DNA from: an uncultured Croceicoccus sp.
GTDB lineage: Bacteria; Pseudomonadota; Alphaproteobacteria; Sphingomonadales; Sphingomonadaceae
DNA length: 64,000 bases
Assembly: GCF_947496385.1 (NCBI RefSeq)
Contig: NZ_CANMCP010000001.1
Span: 248,001 to 312,000, forward strand
Reading direction: 5' to 3'
The translations under genes and the position numbers were made by a program. The notes under the pieces are model-generated. The model was given only the letters and a program-made list of their open reading frames with translations, searched no databases and was not told where the DNA came from. Each line of letters starts with the position of its first letter. Within the stretch, counting starts at the first letter, position 1. Below are positions 46,563-53,272 of this stretch, piece by piece.

Positions 46563-47681
46563 TTATTGTTCGCCGTGCCCGCGGGCGAGGTAATCGGCCG
46601 ATTGCATTTCCATCAGCCGGCTCACCGTTCTTTCAAATTCGAAGCGCCCGTCGCCCGCCTCGTAGAGATCGGCCGGTTCCGCATCCGCGCTCGCGATCAG
46701 CTTGACGCCGTTTTCATAGAGCGCGTCGATCAGCGTGACGAAACGCGCCGCCTCGTTTCGCTCGCTCGGCGTGAGGCGGGGGATACCGACGATGATGACC
46801 GAATGGTAATTGCGCGCAATGGCGAGATAATCGGCGGCGCCGCGCGGTTCGCCGCACAGCCGCTTGAATGAAAAGACCGCGACCCCCTTGAGGCTCTTCG
46901 GCACCCAGATGCTCCGTCCGCCGCTTACCGGGAGATCGGTTCCGCTCACATGGTCGGCATCCTCGGGCGGATAATCGGTCAGGCGAAAAAACGCCTCGCG
47001 CACCTTGTCGGTCGCCGCCTCACCCAAAGGCGTGTGCCAGGTTTCGATACCCGACAGCCGTTCCATGCGATAATCGTTGGGCCCGTTAAGCGGGACGACC
47101 TGCAAGCGCCGCTCGATCAGCGCGATGAACGGCAGGAAATGCTCGCGGTTGAGGCCGTCCTTGTACAGGTCGGAGGGCGGGCGGTTCGACGTGGTGATGA
47201 TGGTGACATCCTGTTCCATCATCGCGGTGAACAGCCGGCTCATGATCATGGCATCGGCGCTGTTGTTGACGACCATCTCGTCGAACGCGAGGCAGCGAAC
47301 CTCGCCCGCGATCGCCGTCGCCACGGGCAGGATGGGGTCGCCCGTCTCCTTCGCCCGCTCGGCCCGAAGCCGGTCGTGCACGTCGAGCATGAATTCGTGA
47401 AAGTGAATGCGCCGCTTCGCCGGGATGGCAAGCGTGTCGTGGAACAGATCCATCAGCATGGATTTGCCGCGCCCCACGCCGCCCCACATGTAGATTCCGC
47501 CGGGCGCGGGCGGCGGCGCCTTGCCGAACAGCTTTTGCAGCACGCCGCCCTGCGACGGGGCGGCTTTCTCGATCTCCTGCTGCAACGCGTCGAGCGTGAC
47601 GGCGGCTTGCTGCTGCTCGGCATCGGGTCGGAGTTCGCCCGCGGCGACCAGCGCCTCGTATCGTTCGATCATGCCTGTCAC
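46563..47681 (-). CDS. zapE: ZapE/AFG1-family ATPase
   Basis: P-loop ATPase of 372 residues. Walker A is WGGVGRGKS (66-74) and Walker B is RCLAFDEM; family motifs RRIHFHEFMLDVHDRL and IITTSNRPPSDLYKDGLNR are present. In E. coli ZapE associates with the division ring; mitochondrial AFG1 works in protein quality control. It is the third gene of a unit with sdhB and a thioesterase (three-base gap). A second ATG nine bases in is possible. Confidence 0.92.
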   Translation of the reverse strand: MTGMIERYEALVAAGELRPDAEQQQAAVTLDALQQEIEKAAPSQGGVLQKLFGKAPPPAPGGIYMWGGVGRGKSMLMDLFHDTLAIPAKRRIHFHEFMLDVHDRLRAERAKETGDPILPVATAIAGEVRCLAFDEMVVNNSADAMIMSRLFTAMMEQDVTIITTSNRPPSDLYKDGLNREHFLPFIALIERRLQVVPLNGPNDYRMERLSGIETWHTPLGEAATDKVREAFFRLTDYPPEDADHVSGTDLPVSGGRSIWVPKSLKGVAVFSFKRLCGEPRGAADYLAIARNYHSVIIVGIPRLTPSERNEAARFVTLIDALYENGVKLIASADAEPADLYEAGDGRFEFERTVSRLMEMQSADYLARGHGEQ

Positions 47682-47684
47682 GGA

Positions 47685-48140
47685 TTAGCTCGGCTTCCGG
47701 AAAATACCGGAAAAGCTGGCGATGGTGGCGTCATCCTGCACCATCAGCCCGCGGGCGAAAACCATCCGCCCGGTTTCGCGCACGACCTCGACCACGGCAT
47801 CGAGCGGCTCGTTACCGTCACCCGGTCCGACGAACTGCGTATTGAGTTCCACCGTCGCGCCGCCGATGAAGTTTTTGTCCAGCACGGTCGATGCGCCCGC
47901 GAATATCGCCACGTCCGCGAAACCGAGGATGATCCCGCCATGAATGACGCGATTGACATTGAGATGCCGGGTTTGCGGATGGAGCCGGACCCGCGCGCGC
48001 TCCCCTTCGCGGCGGGCATGCATCGGGCCCAGCACGGCCTGATTGAATTCGTCCGGCTGCCCGACCAGCCATTCTTTCCAGCCATCCGCATCGCGAACGG
48101 CGTCGCGCCCGCCGGCGGGGGCAGGAACAGGATCAGCCAT
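47685..48140 (-). CDS. Hotdog-fold thioesterase (PaaI-like)
   Basis: Acyl-CoA thioesterase of 151 residues. The hotdog helix carries NRVIHGGIILGFADVA, in which the HGG turn is typical of PaaI-type enzymes, followed by strands GGATVELNTQFVGPG and VVEVVRETGRMVFARG. The start before ADPVPAPAGG is chosen because the longer frame only shadows sdhB. It lies 13 bases after sdhB and 3 bases before zapE. Substrate unknown. Confidence 0.85.
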   Translation of the reverse strand: MADPVPAPAGGRDAVRDADGWKEWLVGQPDEFNQAVLGPMHARREGERARVRLHPQTRHLNVNRVIHGGIILGFADVAIFAGASTVLDKNFIGGATVELNTQFVGPGDGNEPLDAVVEVVRETGRMVFARGLMVQDDATIASFSGIFRKPS

Positions 48141-48153
48141 GCCGCTGCTCACC

Positions 48154-48939
48154 TCAGACGAGCCGCTCGGCTTCCATCTTCTTGATCTCGGCGATCGCCT
48201 TGGCGGGGTTGAGCCCCTTGGGGCACACATTCGCGCAGTTCATGATGGTGTGGCAGCGATACAGGCGGAAGGGGTCCTCCAGCTCGTCCAGCCGCTCCCC
48301 GGTCATTTCGTCGCGGCTGTCGGCGAGCCAGCGATAGGCCTGCAGCAGGATCGCCGGGCCAAGGAACTTGTCCGAATTCCACCAGTAGCTCGGGCACGCG
48401 GTGGAGCAGCACGCGCACAGGATGCATTCGTAGAGCCCGTCGAGCTTGTTACGCTGTTCCGGCGATTGCAGCCGCTCCTTGCCCGCAGGGGTCGGCGTGA
48501 CCGTCTGCAGCCACGGGCGGATCGAGGCATATTGCGCGTAGAAATGCGTGAAATCGGGCACCAGATCCTTCACCACGTCCATGTGGGGAAGGGGGGTGAT
48601 CCGCACCTCGCCCGCGCCGCAATCCTCGATCGCGGTGGTGCAGGCGAGCGTGTTGCGCCCGTTAATGTTCATCGAACACGACCCGCAGATCCCCTCGCGG
48701 CAGGAGCGGCGGAAGGTCAGCGAGGGGTCCTGCTCGCTCTTCATCTTGATCAGCGCGTCGAGCACCATCGGCCCGCACGCGTCGAGGTCGATCTCGAACT
48801 TGTCGTAGCGCGGATTTTCCCCGCTGTCGGGGTCGTAGCGATAGACCTTGAATTTCTTCACCCGGCCCGCGGTTTCGGCGGCGTGGGTCTGGCCCTTGCC
48901 GGTGATCTTGCTGTTTGCGGGGAGGGTAAAGGTTGCCAT
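48154..48939 (-). CDS. sdhB: Succinate dehydrogenase iron-sulfur subunit
   Basis: Complex II electron-transfer subunit of 261 residues. It has ligands for [2Fe-2S] ([22 protein letters not shown]), [4Fe-4S] ([16 protein letters not shown]) and [3Fe-4S] ([20 protein letters not shown]). The start is the ATG before [10 protein letters not shown]. The catalytic subunit gene (sdhA) and the anchors (sdhCD) are not next to it; the genes on each side are unrelated. Confidence 0.96.
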   Translation of the reverse strand: MATFTLPANSKITGKGQTHAAETAGRVKKFKVYRYDPDSGENPRYDKFEIDLDACGPMVLDALIKMKSEQDPSLTFRRSCREGICGSCSMNINGRNTLACTTAIEDCGAGEVRITPLPHMDVVKDLVPDFTHFYAQYASIRPWLQTVTPTPAGKERLQSPEQRNKLDGLYECILCACCSTACPSYWWNSDKFLGPAILLQAYRWLADSRDEMTGERLDELEDPFRLYRCHTIMNCANVCPKGLNPAKAIAEIKKMEAERLV

Positions 48940-49002
48940 GGGTTCGATCCGTGATCCGTGCTGCAAATGCGTTGTTTCACCAACAGCACATGCGCGCGTT
49001 AG

Positions 49003-49821
49003 TCAAGGGTGGGGCTGCGTTTCGCCGGCGCGATTCAGCCTTTGGGTAAGGATAGGCTGTGCAATGTCATAGGTCCGGCGGTTGTCGACATCGATGGCGA
49101 GCGCCCCGTCGGTAAAGCTGACCCCCTTCATGCGGATGCCGAACTTGCGGCCGAGCCGTTTCATCGCGGCGTCCATGGTGATGAGCTTTGCCCGCATGAG
49201 CAGGATGTTCACCAGCCCGAACGCCCGCACCATGCGCGACGGGTTGTTCATGAACTGCCCCCCTTCGCGAAACACCTCCGCCGCGGCGAATGCCTTGCGA
49301 TTGGCGAGCGCGTAGATGTTGCAATTGGCGTAGCCTGCGTCCTTCAGCTCGTAAAACCGCCGCTGCCCTTGCGGATGGGCGGCGAGCACGCGTTCGCGCG
49401 TGGCGAGCCCCGCCGCGGCATCCGCATCGTGCATCGCATCGCGCATGGCATCGAACCCTTCGGGGGTGAGCAGGACATTGTCGGCGGTGGTGATGATGAA
49501 CGGGCCGTCGTCGCCTTCCGACGCTGCGATGACCGAATCGACGATCCCCGGCTGCGACGGGACGAGCCGGACCGGACGGTCGGGCCGGTCATAGGGCGCG
49601 ACGACGGCGCCGACCGCGTCATGGGCGTCCGCCTCGACGGAAATGCGCACCTCGGCAATGTCCGGAATGTTCGCCAGCGTGTCGAGGACGTGGGTGATGA
49701 GCGGCGCGCCGCAGATCGGCACCAGGCATTTGTGCGAAACGCCGAATTCGCGGGCGAGCGGGTTCACCACGCCCGTCCGCTGCGCGGCGAGCATCAAGAC
49801 GGTGACGGGCATCCGGCTCAT
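49003..49821 (-). CDS. Nucleotidyltransferase-like protein
   Basis: Protein of 272 residues with a sugar-nucleotide/MobA-type fold. The N-terminal loop, normally LAGGxGxRxxP, reads LMLAAQRTGVVNPLAREFGV, then SHKCLVPICGAPLITHVLD provides the conserved Lys and Pro-Gly-like turn. The metal-binding Asp is in FIITTADNVLL. It may transfer a nucleotide to a small phosphorylated molecule, but the altered loop makes activity uncertain. It is three bases downstream of an ATP-grasp gene and 63 bases upstream of sdhB. Confidence 0.75.
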   Translation of the reverse strand: MSRMPVTVLMLAAQRTGVVNPLAREFGVSHKCLVPICGAPLITHVLDTLANIPDIAEVRISVEADAHDAVGAVVAPYDRPDRPVRLVPSQPGIVDSVIAASEGDDGPFIITTADNVLLTPEGFDAMRDAMHDADAAAGLATRERVLAAHPQGQRRFYELKDAGYANCNIYALANRKAFAAAEVFREGGQFMNNPSRMVRAFGLVNILLMRAKLITMDAAMKRLGRKFGIRMKGVSFTDGALAIDVDNRRTYDIAQPILTQRLNRAGETQPHP

Positions 49822-49824
49822 GGT

Positions 49825-50841
49825 TCAGTAACCCTCGGGCGCAGCCATGACGCCATTGCGGATGAGGCTGTCGGCAAGAATGGTCTCGATAAGCTCCGCC
49901 TGGCTGAAACCGGCGAGGGTGGCGGCGCGGCCGAACACCTTTTCCGACCACAGGTTGCAGTTGAGATTCACCTCGAGGAACGTGATTTCGCCCGTGCTCT
50001 CGTTCACCCGGAATTCGAAGCGGCCATAATCGAACGGGCGATATTCCGCCCACAGCCGCCGGGTCATGTCGGCGATGCGCCCGGCCATCTCCTCGTTCTC
50101 GAACGGGTCGAGCGAATATTTGCCGCTGCGGTCGACGAGGTCGCGCTTTTCATAATAGGTGCGCAGGTGCGAGGGGTCCTGCTGCCGGAAGATCTGCATC
50201 GGCAGGATATGCGGATCGCGGCGCGTCATCACCGGCACCTCGACATCGCTCCCGTCGAGGAAAGGTTCGACGAGCGCGTCGTGCCCTTCGTCGTGGATGG
50301 CCGCGATCGCATTGCGAATGCCGTTCCAGTCGAACGCATCGCGCACGCCCCACGACGCAGACGACGCATTCGGCTTGATCACGTAGCGTTCCGCCTCGGG
50401 GCAGCCGTCTTCGACAACCGGCGCACCCCGGCGGTAGATCGCCCAGGGCGCGGTCGGCACGCCGGCGACGAGCGCGGCGCGCTTCGCCAGATGCTTGTCG
50501 TCGGACAATCCGCGCAGGATCGGGCTCGCCCCAAGATGCGGAATGCCAAGCCGGGCGCACAGCAGCGGGCCCAGCATCTCGGAATTGAAGAACCCCGCGC
50601 GGTTGAGCAGCGGGAACACGAAATCCACCTCCGGATCGTCGAACAGCACTTCGAACCGGTCCGCCAGCTTGAGATTGAGGCCCAGCCCTTCGAGGATCGA
50701 GCGCACCTCGTGGTGATAGACGGCGTGGTTGCCATCCTCGGGATGCAGGCCGCCACCCCACAGGGCATGCTTCGCGATGAACAGGATGCGCACGCGCTCC
50801 TTCGTGATATCGTCGATTTTCAACGGTTCGATCGCTGGCAA
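49825..50841 (-). CDS. ATP-grasp ligase related to D-Ala-D-Ala ligase
   Basis: Protein of 338 residues with a Ddl-like layout: an N-terminal domain (RVRILFIAKHALWGGGLHP), the ATP-grasp central region (RYVIKPNASSASWGV; ALVEPFLDGSDVEVPVM) and the Mg site EITFLEVNLNCNLWSEK. It should ligate a carboxylate to an amine via an acyl phosphate. The true ddl normally lies in the mur cluster and ends with GFT-type motifs, so this is probably a paralogue with another substrate. It is divergent by 60 bases from a PLP-enzyme gene and followed after three bases by the nucleotidyltransferase gene. Confidence 0.8.
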   Translation of the reverse strand: MPAIEPLKIDDITKERVRILFIAKHALWGGGLHPEDGNHAVYHHEVRSILEGLGLNLKLADRFEVLFDDPEVDFVFPLLNRAGFFNSEMLGPLLCARLGIPHLGASPILRGLSDDKHLAKRAALVAGVPTAPWAIYRRGAPVVEDGCPEAERYVIKPNASSASWGVRDAFDWNGIRNAIAAIHDEGHDALVEPFLDGSDVEVPVMTRRDPHILPMQIFRQQDPSHLRTYYEKRDLVDRSGKYSLDPFENEEMAGRIADMTRRLWAEYRPFDYGRFEFRVNESTGEITFLEVNLNCNLWSEKVFGRAATLAGFSQAELIETILADSLIRNGVMAAPEGY

Positions 50842-50901
50842 GTGGAGTCCTTTCTTTACGTCTGGCCTGGCCTCTTAAATAGGCTATAGCCCGCTTCCAA
50901 G

Positions 50902-52413
50902 ATGATTTCGAAAAATGACCTTGGCCGCCCCTCCCTTCCGTCCATGGCGTGGCAGGCGCTGCCCGGCGGCGATGCAGACCGCGACGACGCGATGGAGGCC
51001 ATAAGGCTGATGGCATCGGGCGGCGACGCGCGGATCGTGCTCGACCCGGTGACGGGGCTTAATGCCTATATGTCCGCGCCCTATCCGCGCGACTGTCTCG
51101 CCTATGCGTCCTCCACGGCGAATGACGTTTCGCCCGCGGGTTTTGCGCAAGCGCTGGCGGCGCTGCGCGCGGATGCCGGTTCCTACGCCGCGCGGCTCGA
51201 TACGCTGCGCGACCGGATTCGCGCGGCATATGGCGTCGCGGCGGACCATGCGATCGCCTTTGCTCCGTCGGGCACGGACCTTGAATATGTGGCGCTGGCC
51301 GCCGTGCGCGGGCGCGGGCCGGGGGGTATTCACAACATCCTGCTCGGCGCGGATGAGGTGGGCAGCGGGTGCATCCATTCCGCGCATGGCCGCTATTTCG
51401 CGCGCGAAACGGCGCGCGGCATCGCCGTCGTTCCGGGGGACGAGGTCGACGGCATCGGTCCCGTCGCGCTCGCCGATGTGGCGGTGCGATGCGGCGACGG
51501 GCTGGCCCGGTCGAGCGCCGAGATCGCCGATGCGATCGCGGCGGAGGCGGAGCCGGCCATCGCAGCCGGGCGGCATGTGCTGGTGCATGTGGTGCATGGG
51601 TCGAAGACCGGGCTGATCCTGCCCGAAATGTCCGAGATCCGCGCGTTGAAGGCACGGTTCGGGACGGATGTCAGCTTCGTCATCGACGCCTGCCAGGCCC
51701 GGATCACGTCGTCCTCCATTGCGGCCTATCTCGCGCTCGATGCGATGATATTCCTGACCGGGTCGAAATTCATGGGCGGCCCCCCGTTCAGCGGATTTGC
51801 CATCCTGCCGGCCGGCGTCGCCCAAAACGCGGCGTCGGTCCCGACAGGCTTTGCCGACATATTCCGCCGGGACGAATGGCCGCGCGAATGGGCGGGCCGG
51901 GACGTACTGATGCGGGAGGACAATTTCGGGCTTTGGCTCCGGCTCGAAGTGTCGATCTTCGAACTGGAACGATGGCAGGCGACGCCCATGGCGCGAATCG
52001 AGGGGGTCATCGCCGCCTTTCGCGATGCCGTGACCGAACGGATCGTCACGCCGCTTGGGCTGTCGAAGGTCGTCGCCTATCCGCCGGGGCACGCGGAAAC
52101 AGCGGAAAACCATCCGGTCGCGATGCGCACGCTGGTCACTCTCGACATCAGCAGCCTGCCCGCCATCCGGAGTTTCGCGGATGCGCAAACGCTGCATCGC
52201 CGCATGGCCGACGCCGGGATCAGGCTGGGTCAGCCGGTGAAATCGGTGCGCATGGCCGATGGCGGCTGGGGCGGGACGTTGCGGATCGGGCTGTCCATGC
52301 CGCAGATCACCCGGCTTGCGCAGTGCGAACAGGACGAGGCCGGCCGCATGCTGCGCGCCGATATGGAGCGTATCGCAGACGCCATTCGCAGCCATGCGAT
52401 GACGCCGGAATAG
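50902..52413 (+). CDS. PLP-dependent fold-type-I enzyme of unknown substrate
   Basis: Protein of 503 residues with aminotransferase class V/cysteine-desulfurase-like topology. The cofactor Asp262 is in FVIDACQAR and the Schiff-base Lys289 in FLTGSKFMGGPPFSG; FAPSGTDLEYVAL corresponds to the phosphate-binding turn. It is longer than usual for the family. It could be a transaminase, desulfurase or decarboxylase; the sequence does not decide. It is divergent from the ATP-grasp gene, sharing a 60-base promoter region, and followed 10 bases later by an SDR gene. Confidence 0.78.
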   Translation: MISKNDLGRPSLPSMAWQALPGGDADRDDAMEAIRLMASGGDARIVLDPVTGLNAYMSAPYPRDCLAYASSTANDVSPAGFAQALAALRADAGSYAARLDTLRDRIRAAYGVAADHAIAFAPSGTDLEYVALAAVRGRGPGGIHNILLGADEVGSGCIHSAHGRYFARETARGIAVVPGDEVDGIGPVALADVAVRCGDGLARSSAEIADAIAAEAEPAIAAGRHVLVHVVHGSKTGLILPEMSEIRALKARFGTDVSFVIDACQARITSSSIAAYLALDAMIFLTGSKFMGGPPFSGFAILPAGVAQNAASVPTGFADIFRRDEWPREWAGRDVLMREDNFGLWLRLEVSIFELERWQATPMARIEGVIAAFRDAVTERIVTPLGLSKVVAYPPGHAETAENHPVAMRTLVTLDISSLPAIRSFADAQTLHRRMADAGIRLGQPVKSVRMADGGWGGTLRIGLSMPQITRLAQCEQDEAGRMLRADMERIADAIRSHAMTPE

Positions 52414-52423
52414 CAGGGGACGG

Positions 52424-53188
52424 ATGACGAACGCAGAGCCAGCGCGCGAACGCAGCTGCGTCATTTTCGGCGCGTCGGGCGGCGTCGGCGATGCGATGTG
52501 CCGCCAGCTCGCCGCGAGCGGGCCATTCGCCCGCATCTATGCAGGAGCGCGAAGCGGCACGGTGCCCGATAGTTCCGTGTCCGCCCCCGGCAAAGCGTCG
52601 ATCACCCCCTTTGTATTCGATTTGACCGAAGAGGCGGGCATTGCCGCCATCGCGGAGCGCGTCGCACGCGAATCCGCGCCCGAAATGGTGATCGTCGCGA
52701 CCGGCCTGTTGCAGCGGGAGCCGGACATCCGCCCCGAACGCAGCTGGCGCACGATCGACCCTGCGGCGATGGCGGAGATGTTTGCGGTCAACACGATCGG
52801 CCCGGCGATCATCGGGAAGCATTTCCTCCCCCTCCTTCGCCATGCGGAGCGGCCGGTGTTTGCCGCGCTTTCGGCCCGGGTGGGATCGATCGCGGACAAC
52901 GGGCTGGGCGGTTGGCACAGCTATCGCGCGTCCAAAGCGGCGCTGAACATGGTGCTGCGCAATTTCGGGATCGAGCTTCACCGCCGCAACCGCGAGGGGA
53001 TCGTGGTCGCGCTTCACCCCGGCACGGTGGAAACCGCGCTGTCCGAACCGTTTCGCGGCAACGTGCCCGATCGGCAGCTTTTCACGCCGGAGCATTCCGC
53101 GCGCTGCCTGCTGTCGGTGATCGACGGGCTGACCGCGGCGGACAATGGCGGGTTTTTCGCCTGGGACGGTTCGCGCATCGCGTGGTAG
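52424..53188 (+). CDS. Short-chain dehydrogenase (CsgA-like)
   Basis: SDR of 254 residues. The cofactor motif is FGASGGVG, the catalytic Ser is in FAALSARVGSI and the active pair is Tyr167-x3-Lys171 (YRASKAAL). The short C-terminus and the HPGTVETALSEPF loop match the C-factor/CsgA-like SDRs. It lies 10 bases after the PLP-enzyme gene, so it could reduce or oxidise an intermediate of the same pathway; alternatively it is a general housekeeping SDR. A strong terminator follows. Confidence 0.85.
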   Translation: MTNAEPARERSCVIFGASGGVGDAMCRQLAASGPFARIYAGARSGTVPDSSVSAPGKASITPFVFDLTEEAGIAAIAERVARESAPEMVIVATGLLQREPDIRPERSWRTIDPAAMAEMFAVNTIGPAIIGKHFLPLLRHAERPVFAALSARVGSIADNGLGGWHSYRASKAALNMVLRNFGIELHRRNREGIVVALHPGTVETALSEPFRGNVPDRQLFTPEHSARCLLSVIDGLTAADNGGFFAWDGSRIAW

Positions 53189-53197
53189 CGGACGGCA

Positions 53198-53231
53198 AAA
53201 GGCCCGCCCCCCGATAGAGGAGCGGGCCTTT
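53198..53231. terminator. Bidirectional terminator between SDR and rne
   Basis: AAAGGCCCGC, a 14-base loop, then GCGGGCCTTT: a perfect 10-pair stem with A and T tracts on the two sides, ten bases after the SDR stop and about 40 bases beyond the rne stop. It suits termination from both directions. Confidence 0.8.
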
Positions 53232-53272
53232 CGTGAATGGCGGCGAGGTCGGATCGACCCCGCCGGACACTC

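Noticed and set aside
49825-50841. Assignment as the housekeeping ddl gene
   Set aside because: Located outside a mur/fts cluster and paired with a nucleotidyltransferase; the C-terminal metal-site sequence differs from classic Ddl.
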